A DNA stretch of 45,037 nucleotides, taken from NCBI GenBank assembly GCA_945870185.1, contig CAMBRK010000032.1, positions 1 to 45,037 of the forward strand, given 5' to 3'. Shown here piece by piece: positions 6,432-16,367 of this stretch; position 1 is the first letter of the stretch, and each line of letters opens with the position of its first letter. The translations under genes were made by a program, and so were the position numbers. A model generated the notes under the pieces. It was not told where the DNA came from. It made no database searches and was given only the letters and a program-made list of their open reading frames with translations. Origin of the DNA: Aureispira sp. CCB-QB1 (GTDB lineage Bacteria > Bacteroidota > Bacteroidia > Chitinophagales > Saprospiraceae).

Positions 6432-9023
6432 ATGAATATATTTATCAAAATACTCGTTTTTATGAGTATTAATTTGGTTCTATCCACCATATCCTTTAGT
6501 CAGAATACAGTAACACTCAAGGTTAGTGGTGCATGTGGTATGTGTGAAGACAGAATAGAAAAAGCTGCCAAAAATATCATCGGTGTACTAGAAGCAACCT
6601 ATGATCTTGAAAATCAGATATTAAAAGTAGAAGTAGAGCCTTTTTTCATTAAGAAAGAATTAATCCAAGCTCTCTTGGATATCGGGCACGACACAGAAGG
6701 TGAAAAAGCAAGTGATATGGTTTACAACCTCTTGCATGAATGCTGTCATTATAGAAATGTAGATGATCATAGTGGACACGAGCATGCTGAAAATGATGGA
6801 CACGATCGTTCCGAACATGATGGACATGACCACGCACCTACTGTACAACAAAATATCCTCAAAGGAAACGTCTTTGAAAAGTCTGAAAAGGGAACATTAC
6901 TTCCACTTATTGGAGCCAATATCTCTTGGATAAACTCCAAATCTGGAACAGTGACTTCATTGGATGGATCATTTGACATTCCATTCACTAAAAAGAAAGA
7001 TTATCTGGTCGTCAGTTATGTAGGATATAGTCCTGACACCATACTTATAGAAAAACCGGGACACATTAATATTACTATCAGTGCTCCCAATCTTTTGGAT
7101 GCAGTAGAAATCACCCATAAAAAGCGAAGTACGGAAATATCCTATCTTGAAACGGTAAAAGTACATCAGATTTCCAGCAAAGAACTACTCAAAGCTGCTT
7201 GTTGCAATCTAGCAGAGAGTTTTGACACTACTCCAGCTATTGACGCTTCTGCCACGGATGCGGTGACAGGTACCAGAAAAATCGAAATGTTGGGCCTTGC
7301 TGGTCCTTATGTACAAATTACCAGAGAAAATATGCCGGATGTCAGGGGATTGGCTGCAGTTCAAGGACTTGCTTATACTCCAGGGCCTTGGATAGAAGGT
7401 ATGCAACTCAATATGGGAGCTGGATCTGTAGTCAATGGTTTTGAAAGTATCACAGGACAAATCAACGTGGAACTACGCAAACCCTGTCACAGTGATCAAA
7501 TGTATCTCAATGCTTATGTAAGTCAAGCAGCTAGACTGGAAATGAATACTTTTTCTAAACATACGATCAACGACAAGTGGAGCACTGCCAATTTACTTCA
7601 TGCATCTACTCGAAACTTAAGAAGGGACCACAATCATGACAATTTTATGGATATGCCTTTGGGCAAACAATTTGGTTTTGTCAACAGATGGAAATGGACT
7701 AACGGCGAAGGACAGGAAGGGCAGATAGGAATGAAACTTACTTTTTCTGAAAATGTAAGTGGAGAGATGGGATTTGGGCCAGGAAGATCTCTTAGAAATA
7801 GAACCTGGGGCGCAGATATGACTACCAATAGGGCTGAATTTTGGGCTAAGCGTGGATTTGTAAATTTGGACAAACCTTATAAAACTCTTGGTTTTCAGAT
7901 TTCAGGAGTCTATCATGACCAAAAATCTCAGTTTGGACTTCGTAGGTATGATGCCACTCAAAAATCTTTATACTTCAATATGATTTACCAAAGTATTATC
8001 GATAATACAGATCATCAGGTAAGGATGGGAACCAGTTTTCAATACGATAATTTTCACGAAGATGTGATTTCAACCCACTATGTCAGAAATGAATATGTAC
8101 CCGGAATCTTTGGAGAGTATACTTACAAAGGTTCTGAAAAATTTTCTATCCTTCTAGGAGGTCGTGCTGATTATCACAACAACTTCGGCCTGTTTTTTAC
8201 ACCTAGGCTGAATGCCAGATTTGCCCCTAATCAACGTACGGTATTCAGATTAGCAGCAGGTCGTGGCCAAAAAACAGCTTCTGTTTTTGCAGAAAATATC
8301 GGTATTTTTGCAAGCAATCGAGAGATCATCATAGAAGGAGGAGATAAAAACGAAACACCTTATGGATTAAATGCAGAAGTAGCTTGGAATTTTGGTATCA
8401 GTGTAACTAAAGAAATTCCGGTGGGCAGTAGAATTTTGGCACTTTCTGGAGACTTTAATAGAATTGACTTTACTAATCAAATCGTAGTAGACCTGGACCG
8501 AACGGCAAGACAAGTTGTTTTTTATAACCTTAATGGTCAATCTTACTCCAATAGTTTTCAAGTGCAAGCAGATATTGATATCGCCAAGTGGATGGATCTT
8601 AGATTGGCTTACCGATACAACGATGTCCAAACCACTTATGGTGAGCAATTGCTCCGCAAACCACTAGTTTCGCCTGAGAGAGCCTTTGCCAATTTGGCCA
8701 TAGAAGCAGGTCGTGGCTGGGTATTGGATTATACGATCAATTGGTTGAGTTCAGTGCGAATTCCTTCCACCCAAGCAAATGATGAAGAACATAGATGGGA
8801 GGAGAAGTCTCCATCTTTTTTTCTAAGCAACGCACAGGTATCTAAAAAATGGAAAAATAATTTTGAACTGTACTTAGGTGGCGAAAATATATTCAATTAC
8901 AGACTTGATCACCCTATCATTAGCGCCCACGACCCTTTTAGTCAGTATTTTGACAGTTCACTAGCATGGGGGCCTATTTGGGGAACTAATATTTATGCAG
9001 GTTTAAGGTATACTTTGAATTAG
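6432..9023 (+). CDS. TonB-dependent receptor with N-terminal HMA metal-binding domain
   Basis: An 863-residue outer-membrane receptor with an unusual front end. After a signal peptide (1-23), residues 25-90 form a heavy-metal-associated domain with the binding motif SGACGMCEDR (Cys35, Cys38). Next come a CC-H motif (104-106) and a His/Asp-rich linker (about 112-135, repeated GHD/EHD units). Residues 142-225 form a carboxypeptidase-like regulatory domain. The plug follows from about residue 250, starting with another Cys pair (257-258) and ending near SITGQINVELRKP, and then the 22-strand-type barrel to the C-terminus. Its ligand is probably a transition metal or metal complex such as copper. 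It follows the Cys-rich protein at 5964. A strong bidirectional terminator lies 33 bp past the stop. Confidence 0.9.
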   Translation: MNIFIKILVFMSINLVLSTISFSQNTVTLKVSGACGMCEDRIEKAAKNIIGVLEATYDLENQILKVEVEPFFIKKELIQALLDIGHDTEGEKASDMVYNLLHECCHYRNVDDHSGHEHAENDGHDRSEHDGHDHAPTVQQNILKGNVFEKSEKGTLLPLIGANISWINSKSGTVTSLDGSFDIPFTKKKDYLVVSYVGYSPDTILIEKPGHINITISAPNLLDAVEITHKKRSTEISYLETVKVHQISSKELLKAACCNLAESFDTTPAIDASATDAVTGTRKIEMLGLAGPYVQITRENMPDVRGLAAVQGLAYTPGPWIEGMQLNMGAGSVVNGFESITGQINVELRKPCHSDQMYLNAYVSQAARLEMNTFSKHTINDKWSTANLLHASTRNLRRDHNHDNFMDMPLGKQFGFVNRWKWTNGEGQEGQIGMKLTFSENVSGEMGFGPGRSLRNRTWGADMTTNRAEFWAKRGFVNLDKPYKTLGFQISGVYHDQKSQFGLRRYDATQKSLYFNMIYQSIIDNTDHQVRMGTSFQYDNFHEDVISTHYVRNEYVPGIFGEYTYKGSEKFSILLGGRADYHNNFGLFFTPRLNARFAPNQRTVFRLAAGRGQKTASVFAENIGIFASNREIIIEGGDKNETPYGLNAEVAWNFGISVTKEIPVGSRILALSGDFNRIDFTNQIVVDLDRTARQVVFYNLNGQSYSNSFQVQADIDIAKWMDLRLAYRYNDVQTTYGEQLLRKPLVSPERAFANLAIEAGRGWVLDYTINWLSSVRIPSTQANDEEHRWEEKSPSFFLSNAQVSKKWKNNFELYLGGENIFNYRLDHPIISAHDPFSQYFDSSLAWGPIWGTNIYAGLRYTLN

Positions 9024-9055
9024 GTTTTATTAAACCCACAATAGGTATGCAGGTG

Positions 9056-9095
9056 AAAAAAGAGATTGAATTCGATAAAATTCATTCTCTTTTTT
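9056..9095. terminator. Bidirectional rho-independent terminator
   Basis: The 17-nt arms at 9056-9072 and 9079-9095 pair with a single mismatch around a 6-nt loop, and the stem is flanked by A6 on one side and T6 on the other. It can therefore stop both the receptor gene (6432-9023) and the convergent antiporter gene (9119-11257). Confidence 0.85.
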
Positions 9096-9118
9096 AAGAT
9101 CCTATGATGTAAAAAAAT

Positions 9119-11257
9119 CTATTTGACTTTAAAAATAGACTCTAATCCTTTACCTAAGGTTTCAAGACCTTTAGCTAGTGGTCCTGCTGATAAATCTTCA
9201 TAATTTTCACTACTTTGGATGTAATCTTGTTGCTTAGGATATACCATAAGCTTACTATTATTTTCAAAGTGCTTCTCTAGCTTAGAAGGAATATTTTCCA
9301 CGTCATTTTGATAGGATAACGTACCCTTTCTAGCATTAATGAGGACTATTAAGTCCTCATTTTTAATATCACGTGCAAGGATTAATATGTCTTGCCACTC
9401 TTCAAAGTACTTGAAATGAACATTATTTCCGCTATTAGACTTGGATAAAAAGACCATTATACTTTCTTTGGTTTTATCATTACAATAAAAAACCATTTCT
9501 AAACTGAGCTCTTGATTTAGTTTAGCAAGTTTAGTCATCCAAGTAATAAAACCTTTTTCGATTTCACACATAGGTGGAGCCAAAACGATAATTCTTTTAT
9601 GTGCAATCAATGGTGCTTCGAAATGGGCAAATATTATAGTTTTATCAACATTGGAAAGTACAATATCGAGTTTTTCGCCCATAATTTTTTCAATAAAACC
9701 CATTTCTTTTGGCCAGCCCAGCAAGATTATATCTGCCATAACCTCACGGGAAGTACGAGAAATACCACTCATCACATTATGATCTATAGTAGTAATGACA
9801 TTCACCTTCATTTCTGATGCAGATCCTTGTCTTACATATTGCTCTAACTTGATTTTTGATTTCAGGATATTGATTTCGGCTTCTTGATCATTAGGAACAA
9901 TGCTCAATATAGATAAAGGATGTGGAGACTTTTTGTCTTTTATCAGCAAGGCAAGTTCTAGATTTTTATCTATGTTTTCCACATTGGCTACAGGTAGGAG
10001 TATGTGCTCGTTGTTGAGTGCTTTAAAATTTGGTGTTTGTATATTATCATTTTCTCCACTTAAGATAATGCTTTTAGCCGCTTTTTCGGTTGCAAAAGAA
10101 GCCACCACACAAGTGACAAGTATCAAAATAATAGTACCGTTTAATATATTTTCATCGAGAATTTGTGCGTTATAACCTACTAATATGATAGCAAGAGTCG
10201 CTGCTGCATGAGAACTACTCAAGCCAAAGATTAGTTGCCTCTGATCTTTAGAATATTTAAATATCCATTGGGTAATCAAAGCCGCAAGCCACTTACCTAT
10301 TAAAGCAACTACGGTCAATGTTCCAGCTACAATCAAGGCTGTGTTACCCTTGAGAAGCACTGAAATATCCACGATCATACCCACAGAAATCAAAAAGAAT
10401 GGTATAAAAAGAGCGTTTCCTATGAACTCAATCCTATTCATCAATGCTGATGAGTGTGGGATGAGTTTATTTAAGGCAAGTCCAGCAACGAATGCACCTA
10501 TTATTTTTTCAACACCTGCAACTTCCGCAAGAAAGGCTGCAAAAAAAACTACAGATAAAACAAAGATATAATGAGCATGCTTTTCACTTTCCAATTTCCT
10601 AAAAAACCATTTGGCAATCTTAGGTACCACTAAAAACATTATAGCAGAAAAAATGGCTAAAGAAATTCCAAGCTTATACCAAAATTCAGCATTGAGATTA
10701 CCCTGAGCATTTCTCATGATCACCGCAAGTATAATTAAAACTGCAGTATCTGTGAGAATGGTTCCTCCTACCGTGATAGCTACAGCTGGATTTTTAGTTA
10801 CACCAAACCTGCTCACGATAGGGTACGCTACTAAGGTATGAGTTGCAAACATACTAGCTGTAAGAAAACTAGCATTAAAATCATAGTCAAGCAAATAATA
10901 GCATACAGGAAATCCTATTACAATGGGAATACTAAAAGTAAAAAAACCAAATAAAATACTCTTATTTTGATGAGCTTTAAAATCATCCAAATCCAACTCT
11001 AATCCTGCGATAAACATTATGTAAAGTAAACCAATTGTAGAAAATAAATCTACAGCTGAAGTTTTTTCTAAGATACCCAAACCATATGGTCCTATCACAA
11101 CACCAGAAATAATCAAACCTATAATCCCCGGTATATTAAGTCTCTTTAAAATAATAGGAGACAATAGTATGATAAATAAAATAAGAGAAAAAATCAATAC
11201 AGGATTATGTAGTGGCAGCTCAAACTCTTGCATTAAATGGTTAAAAAAATCATTCAT
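9119..11257 (-). CDS. CPA2-type cation:proton antiporter with USP-like C-terminal domain
   Basis: A 712-residue inner-membrane protein. Residues 15-400 form about 12-13 transmembrane helices of the Na+/H+ exchanger (CPA2, Kef-like) family. Recognisable elements are GIIGLIISGVVIGPYGLG early on and the HTLVAYPIV and GGTILTDTA segments of the ion-binding core; the Asp in TDTAV is the expected transport residue. Residues about 415-690 are cytosolic and resemble tandem universal-stress-protein-like domains, which in this family probably regulate transport. It exchanges Na+ or K+ for protons, contributing to pH and ion balance; the exact ion cannot be read from sequence. It is transcribed away from the rhomboid gene 81 bp upstream on the same strand and ends at the shared terminator 9056-9095. 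Confidence 0.9.
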   Translation of the reverse strand: MNDFFNHLMQEFELPLHNPVLIFSLILFIILLSPIILKRLNIPGIIGLIISGVVIGPYGLGILEKTSAVDLFSTIGLLYIMFIAGLELDLDDFKAHQNKSILFGFFTFSIPIVIGFPVCYYLLDYDFNASFLTASMFATHTLVAYPIVSRFGVTKNPAVAITVGGTILTDTAVLIILAVIMRNAQGNLNAEFWYKLGISLAIFSAIMFLVVPKIAKWFFRKLESEKHAHYIFVLSVVFFAAFLAEVAGVEKIIGAFVAGLALNKLIPHSSALMNRIEFIGNALFIPFFLISVGMIVDISVLLKGNTALIVAGTLTVVALIGKWLAALITQWIFKYSKDQRQLIFGLSSSHAAATLAIILVGYNAQILDENILNGTIILILVTCVVASFATEKAAKSIILSGENDNIQTPNFKALNNEHILLPVANVENIDKNLELALLIKDKKSPHPLSILSIVPNDQEAEINILKSKIKLEQYVRQGSASEMKVNVITTIDHNVMSGISRTSREVMADIILLGWPKEMGFIEKIMGEKLDIVLSNVDKTIIFAHFEAPLIAHKRIIVLAPPMCEIEKGFITWMTKLAKLNQELSLEMVFYCNDKTKESIMVFLSKSNSGNNVHFKYFEEWQDILILARDIKNEDLIVLINARKGTLSYQNDVENIPSKLEKHFENNSKLMVYPKQQDYIQSSENYEDLSAGPLAKGLETLGKGLESIFKVK

Positions 11258-11338
11258 AAGAAGAATATGATTATATTTTCATAATAAATAGATGAAATAA
11301 TAAGAGAAATAAAATCTATTTCACTCACTAATAACATA

Positions 11339-12076
11339 TTAATTTTCACCTAGTTCATTGAGTCTTTGAAATTCTATTCTTAATCTTTCAGCCTCGAGAT
11401 AATCTAGATACCTCTGGTATTTTGTTTTTTCAAAAGTATCTCTTGGTAGAAAAAACTGTTTTATTTGATTTTCATAAGCCCAAGATGGTGGAGCATGATA
11501 TTGCATTTCATCCTCTTCTATGACACTTTTAAATACAAATGCTACGACTAAGCCTACCAAAGCCCCAAACAAATGACTTTCCCAAGATATATTTTCTGCT
11601 ACATTGGGGAAAATACCTTCAATACTTCCAGCATATAAAGTTAAAATGATTAGGGATAAAATAATGGACTTTGGATTTTTTTTGAAAATTCCTGTCCAAA
11701 AAATAAATGCAATCAGACCATAAACCAATCCACTAGCCCCAATATGGTAAGACGGTCTTGCAAATAACCACACCATAAGGCCTGTACCTACCATTACACT
11801 TGCAAAACTTTGATAAGCTACTTTTCTATAAAATAACACCATAATGGATGTCAAACTCAAAATAGGAAAAGAGTTTGACGCCAGATGACCCCATGTAGAG
11901 TGGACAAATGGTGATGTGAAAATACCTAGCAAACCTGACCATTCTCTCGGATATATTCCTAATACCGTTAAACCTAAACTAAAATATACATCTGCAACTT
12001 CTACGAGCCACAAAATAAGGAGAAAAAATAAAGGATGCCTTATATGATATATAAACTTATAAAAGTCCTGATGCAT
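11339..12076 (-). CDS. Rhomboid family intramembrane serine protease
   Basis: A 245-residue membrane protein with about six hydrophobic segments. The rhomboid active site is complete: HIGASGLVYG with the catalytic Ser115, the partner His168 in SWESHLFGALVG, and the HxxxN oxyanion element at His64-Asn68 (GHLASN). Rhomboids cleave transmembrane segments of other membrane proteins; the target here is unknown. The C-terminal 60 residues are charged and cytosolic. It probably lies in one transcription unit with the 12119 gene upstream (gap 42 bp) and possibly with the antiporter downstream. Confidence 0.93.
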   Translation of the reverse strand: MHQDFYKFIYHIRHPLFFLLILWLVEVADVYFSLGLTVLGIYPREWSGLLGIFTSPFVHSTWGHLASNSFPILSLTSIMVLFYRKVAYQSFASVMVGTGLMVWLFARPSYHIGASGLVYGLIAFIFWTGIFKKNPKSIILSLIILTLYAGSIEGIFPNVAENISWESHLFGALVGLVVAFVFKSVIEEDEMQYHAPPSWAYENQIKQFFLPRDTFEKTKYQRYLDYLEAERLRIEFQRLNELGEN

Positions 12077-12118
12077 ATATTTTTACGTTTTGCAAAGCCA
12101 TATCTCTAGTTAAAACTA

Positions 12119-12835
12119 TTAAATGTATTTCCTTTTGACAAGTTTTATAAAGGTAGCTGCTTTTTTGATCTTGTTTTCATGGGTCCACCCATATACCGGT
12201 ATAATTTCACCTATAATATAAGCCTTTGCATCGGCAAAATTGCTCATATTATTGAGATTGCTCAATATATCATTAAACTGCGTAGCATGATTATTAAATA
12301 ATTCTTGTTGTGTAAATATTCTTTCATTGATGCCCATGGCCTTAGTAAGATCTTTAATTGGGGCCTGAGCCAGTTTATCGGAAAGTTCAGATACTTTTTC
12401 TTCTACAAAAAGTTCAGCTAGAACATCTTCAGAAACATTGTTTTGAACAGGCTCGGCGGCAGGAATAATATTTGGTTTAATTTCAGGCTTTACTTCCTGG
12501 ATAACTTCAGGTATTACCGTTGATACTTCTATCTTTGAAGATACTACATTAGGTTTTATTTCTTCTTGCAGGACTGGTTTTTCCACCTCCGCAGCAGGTT
12601 GTACAACGACTATAGGTGCTTGTGATTTAGCCTCTATGGGTAAGTGATCGAACTTGGTTTGAGTAGGCATGTTTTCCCTTCTAGCAGGAGCACCATCCAA
12701 TGCTATATCATACAGCTCTCGAATATACGACAATAATAAATCTCTTTCCAATGGAGAAAGTTGAACTTCGTCATTGTTTTGATCTGTCAATGCAGTGATT
12801 TTATTTAGTTTTTTATTGAAACTTCTTATATCCAT
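12119..12835 (-). CDS. Conserved Bacteroidota hypothetical protein with disordered middle
   Basis: I place the start at the ATG at 12835 (MDIRSFNKKLN), since the preceding 21 in-frame codons are AT-rich and unlike a protein start. The resulting 238-residue protein has three parts: an N-terminal helical domain (about 1-50, with LSPLERDLLLSYIRELYD), a Pro/Val/Glu/Lys-rich, probably unstructured middle (about 50-135), and a C-terminal helical domain (about 160-238, containing LTKAMGINERIF and NNMSNFADAKAYIIG). There is no signal peptide or membrane segment, so it is cytoplasmic. This three-part layout recurs in Bacteroidota hypotheticals of unknown function. It sits directly upstream of the rhomboid gene and is divergent from tdk. 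Confidence 0.7.
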   Translation of the reverse strand: MDIRSFNKKLNKITALTDQNNDEVQLSPLERDLLLSYIRELYDIALDGAPARRENMPTQTKFDHLPIEAKSQAPIVVVQPAAEVEKPVLQEEIKPNVVSSKIEVSTVIPEVIQEVKPEIKPNIIPAAEPVQNNVSEDVLAELFVEEKVSELSDKLAQAPIKDLTKAMGINERIFTQQELFNNHATQFNDILSNLNNMSNFADAKAYIIGEIIPVYGWTHENKIKKAATFIKLVKRKYI

Positions 12836-13082
12836 GATACTATAAAATATTTTTAAATGTATTAATCCAATCTTAGTAATATGCTGCATGAAGATCATGC
12901 TTCACCAAAATATAACGTAGAAATATAATAAAATTATATAATGCGGAGCAATATCTATACCAAAGTCGATTGAAATAATATGTATGACATTTTTACCTAA
13001 TAAAAATGTTAATTGTCAGAAGTTATGTCAAAATGGTCTAAGTTTAGTAAAAAATAATTTTCTTTGTGACAAAATAACCTTT

Positions 13083-13673
13083 ATGTTTTTAGAGCCAAGT
13101 TTCAGAGGACAACGTAGCGGATGGATAGAAGTCATATGTGGCTCGATGTTTTCAGGAAAAACCGAAGAACTTATCAGAAGGCTAAAAAGGGCAAAAATTG
13201 CAAATCAAAAAGTTCAAATATTTAAACCATCTAAAGATACAAGATACGATATCATTAAAGTAGTATCTCACGATGAAAATACCATTGACTCTATCCCTAT
13301 TCAAAATAGTATTGACATCTTTGAACATGTAAAAGATATCAATGTCATTGGAATAGATGAAGCACAGTTTTTTGATGAAAAATTACCCGAAGTATGCCAA
13401 AAATTGGCTATAAAAGGTGCAAGAGTTATCATTGCAGGATTAGATATGGATTTTAAAGGTCGCCCCTTTGGACCTATTCCCAATTTACTGGCCGTAGCAG
13501 AATACATCACTAAGGTGCATGCGATCTGCCCGCACTGTGGTAATCTCGCTACACATTCTTACAGACTCAGTGAGGAGCAGGATACTGTTCTCCTGGGAGA
13601 AAAGGATAAATATGAGCCGAGATGCAGAGTATGCTATGAGATGGGAAATATTTTAGACCTTAGATTGCATTAA
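13083..13673 (+). CDS. tdk: Thymidine kinase (type II)
   Basis: This cytoplasmic enzyme phosphorylates thymidine (and deoxyuridine) to dTMP using ATP, in pyrimidine salvage. From the ATG at 13083 the protein is 196 residues, the family's normal length. The longer frame from 12984 adds a low-quality stretch and is unlikely. Visible features are the P-loop GSMFSGKT (residues 20-27), the DEAQFF motif with the catalytic Glu93, and a zinc-binding set CPHC plus CRVC near the C-terminus. It stands alone, divergent from the 12119 gene. No terminator is evident downstream. Confidence 0.95.
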   Translation: MFLEPSFRGQRSGWIEVICGSMFSGKTEELIRRLKRAKIANQKVQIFKPSKDTRYDIIKVVSHDENTIDSIPIQNSIDIFEHVKDINVIGIDEAQFFDEKLPEVCQKLAIKGARVIIAGLDMDFKGRPFGPIPNLLAVAEYITKVHAICPHCGNLATHSYRLSEEQDTVLLGEKDKYEPRCRVCYEMGNILDLRLH

Positions 13674-13885
13674 AGCTTGTTTCTAAATTGGTTTCTACTC
13701 CCCAGAAATACACTCAATCATTTATAGTTATATTATTAGAGTTTAGAATAATCCAGTTCTGAAATAGTCTCAAAGTTACTTAAAACATCTTTCAAAAAAC
13801 GCCACCATAATTAAAGTGGGGTAACTAAATATAAAAATCTAATAAGCTACATTAAACCTTTACTGCAAAGTTTTGTCTATAATAT

Positions 13886-13897
13886 TTGTTGCAACAA
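13886..13897. promoter_or_regulatory. Palindrome TTGTTGCAACAA at promoter of outer-membrane receptor
   Basis: This perfect 12-bp palindrome starts inside a -7-like TATTTG element (13883-13888) and ends 9 bp before the ATG at 13907. The same 12 bp recur at 36288-36299, overlapping the -7 element of the second ECF sigma gene. It may be an operator for a dimeric regulator; the regulator is not known. Confidence 0.4.
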
Positions 13898-13906
13898 CTA
13901 ATTTAA

Positions 13907-16366
13907 ATGAAATATCCTTTTTCTCTACTTTGTTCCCTAATTTTTGTAAGTGCTTTGTATTCCCAAAGACCAGGTACAAGCCCAAAACCCATCATGATTA
14001 AAGGTCAAGTTGTGGATGCATCTACAAACAATCCGATGGAGTTTACCACAGTTTCTATTTTCTCTTCCGAAGATAATACCCTACTTTCAGGTGGCATCAC
14101 TGATGAAAAGGGACTTTTTGCAGTAGATGGAAGGCCAGGAAATGTCTATGTTTTGTTAGAATTTATTTCATATACGACCAAAACTATTTCCAATGTTACT
14201 TTGAAGCAGGAAATGGATTTTTTTGACTTGGGTCAAATCAAACTCAGTCCGGATGCAGTCACATTAGAATCTGTAGAAATCGTGGGACAAAAAAGCGAGA
14301 CCGTATTTGCTTTAGATAAAAGAGTTTTTAATGTAGGAAAAGATCTTTCTAATCGGGGTGGTACAGCACAAGATATACTAGACAATGTGCCATCAGTTTC
14401 AGTAGACGTTGATGGAGGCGTAAGTCTCAGAGGAAGTGGTAACGTAAGAATTTTGATAGATGGTAAGCCTAGTGGTCTTTTAGGTGTCAGTGGTGCGAAC
14501 GGATTAAGATCTATACCTGCAAATATGATAGATCGTGTAGAAGTCATCACCAACCCTTCAGCACGATATGAAGCTGAAGGCATGTCCGGTATTATCAATA
14601 TCATTTTGAAAAAGGACAATAAAGTAGGTGTTAACGGAAGCTTTGAAGTTTCGGGTGGATGGCCCGAAAACTATGGACTTGGAGCCAACGTAAATTACAG
14701 AAAAGGTAAAACTAATTTCTTCGTTAATTATGGTTTGAATTATAATAACAACCCATCTATAGGCTACACATACCAGGAAATTTATAAAAACGATAGTATC
14801 AATGCAACCTATATATTACGCGATGGATTTAGAAAAAGACTAGCAAATAGTGTTCGTACAGGTTTGGATTTTTCTATTTCAGAAAATCAAACGCTCACGG
14901 CTGCATTTTTATACAGATATTCTGAAAGTGACAACGAATCACCCATTAGATATTACGACCACTTATTCATTAAAGGTCAACCTACCGGTAGAAACTTAGT
15001 GCCTACATTGAGTTATATAGAAAGAGTAGAATTAGAAAAAGAAACAAGCCCAACCATTGAATATAATGTAGATTATGTAAAAAGATTTAAGGAGGAAGGA
15101 AGAGAATTTAAAGCCACAATCCAATACAGTCTAAATGACGAAACTGAAAATGCTATTTACAAAGAAGGATTTAATAATAATGGAAATTTTGAAGGTAAAA
15201 GCTCCAATCAAAGATCAAATAATGATGAAAAACAAAGAAGTACAGTTATAACAGCAGATTACATACACCCTATCAGCAAAGAAAGCAAATTTGAAGCTGG
15301 GCTTAGGTCACAAATCAGAAATATTGGAAATGATTATTTGGTAGAAGAATTAATTAATGATAATTGGAATAGACTTCCCAACTTTTCTAACCAATTTAGA
15401 TATAATGAAGATGTGCATGCAGCATATGCTATTTATGGTAATAAGATAAGTAAATTTTCCTATCAAGCGGGACTTCGTATGGAATATACGGGCTTAAATA
15501 CTGAACTATTGGAAACGGACCAAAAAAACCCGAGAAGTTTTACAAATTTGTTTCCTAGCGGACACATAAATTATGAGTTTAAAGGTCAAAATCAAGTCCA
15601 AGTGAGTTTTTCGAGAAGGATACAAAGACCAAGATTTTGGGATTTAAATCCATTTTTCACCTTTGCAGACAACAGAAATATCATGAGCGGAAACCCTTTA
15701 CTCAATCCTGAATTTACCAACAGTTACGAAATAGGACACGTAAAATATTGGGAAAAAGGTAATGTTGGGACTAACGTTTTCTGGCGTCACACCACAGATG
15801 TGATCCAAAGAGTAACACAATTTAATCCTGATGGCACTTCACTTACCCAGCCACTCAACTTAGCCACCTCTGACAATGCGGGTATCGAGTTTCTTTTTGC
15901 CTACAACCCGTTAAAATGGCTAAGGCTGGATGGAAATGCCAATATCTTTAGAAATATTATTGATGGAAATTATGAAGGACAAGATTTAGGTGCTGACAGT
16001 TACAGTTGGTTTGGTAGGATAGGTAGCAGATTTACTTTCTGGAAAAATGCTGATTTACAAACACGACTCAATTACAGAGCACCGGTAGATATTCCATTAG
16101 GGCAGCAAAAAGCTATGTATATAGTCGATATTGCTTTCAGTAAGGACTTTTGGAAAAATAATGCCACTTTCACACTTGCTGCAAGGGACCTATTTAATTC
16201 AAGACGGCGAAATAGTGAATTACTCACAGATGATTTTTATCAAAGAGTAGATCAACAATGGAGAAGAGCACCTATAGTAGCTACCATCAATTATAGACTT
16301 AACAAGAAAAAAGAACGTAAAAAAGCAGGCAGAGAAGGTGGTGAATACGAAGGTGGAGAAATGTAA
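13907..16366 (+). CDS. TonB-dependent receptor-like outer-membrane protein (OMP_b-brl_3 type)
   Basis: An 819-residue outer-membrane beta-barrel protein. A signal peptide (1-20) is followed by a carboxypeptidase-like regulatory domain (about 28-115), and then a plug domain with the typical GGTAQDILDNVPSVSVDVDG and DRVEVITNPSARYEAEGMSG segments (about 145-225). The C-terminal barrel resembles the 'outer membrane beta-barrel family' class of Bacteroidota. The protein ends in a short Lys/Gly/Glu-rich tail instead of the usual aromatic residue. These proteins import or bind unknown ligands with TonB energy; no partner SusD-like gene is adjacent, so glycan uptake is not indicated. Its stop is 1 bp from the convergent thioredoxin-like gene. 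A palindrome overlaps its likely promoter. Confidence 0.9.
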   Translation: MKYPFSLLCSLIFVSALYSQRPGTSPKPIMIKGQVVDASTNNPMEFTTVSIFSSEDNTLLSGGITDEKGLFAVDGRPGNVYVLLEFISYTTKTISNVTLKQEMDFFDLGQIKLSPDAVTLESVEIVGQKSETVFALDKRVFNVGKDLSNRGGTAQDILDNVPSVSVDVDGGVSLRGSGNVRILIDGKPSGLLGVSGANGLRSIPANMIDRVEVITNPSARYEAEGMSGIINIILKKDNKVGVNGSFEVSGGWPENYGLGANVNYRKGKTNFFVNYGLNYNNNPSIGYTYQEIYKNDSINATYILRDGFRKRLANSVRTGLDFSISENQTLTAAFLYRYSESDNESPIRYYDHLFIKGQPTGRNLVPTLSYIERVELEKETSPTIEYNVDYVKRFKEEGREFKATIQYSLNDETENAIYKEGFNNNGNFEGKSSNQRSNNDEKQRSTVITADYIHPISKESKFEAGLRSQIRNIGNDYLVEELINDNWNRLPNFSNQFRYNEDVHAAYAIYGNKISKFSYQAGLRMEYTGLNTELLETDQKNPRSFTNLFPSGHINYEFKGQNQVQVSFSRRIQRPRFWDLNPFFTFADNRNIMSGNPLLNPEFTNSYEIGHVKYWEKGNVGTNVFWRHTTDVIQRVTQFNPDGTSLTQPLNLATSDNAGIEFLFAYNPLKWLRLDGNANIFRNIIDGNYEGQDLGADSYSWFGRIGSRFTFWKNADLQTRLNYRAPVDIPLGQQKAMYIVDIAFSKDFWKNNATFTLAARDLFNSRRRNSELLTDDFYQRVDQQWRRAPIVATINYRLNKKKERKKAGREGGEYEGGEM

Positions 16367-16367
16367 T

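Noticed and set aside
6649-6988. Overlapping His/Ser-rich minus-strand frames
   Set aside because: They are shadows of the His/Asp-rich linker of the receptor, caused by its repeated codons.
12984-13082. N-terminal extension of thymidine kinase
   Set aside because: The extra 33 residues do not occur in the family; the start at 13083 gives the normal length and N-terminus.
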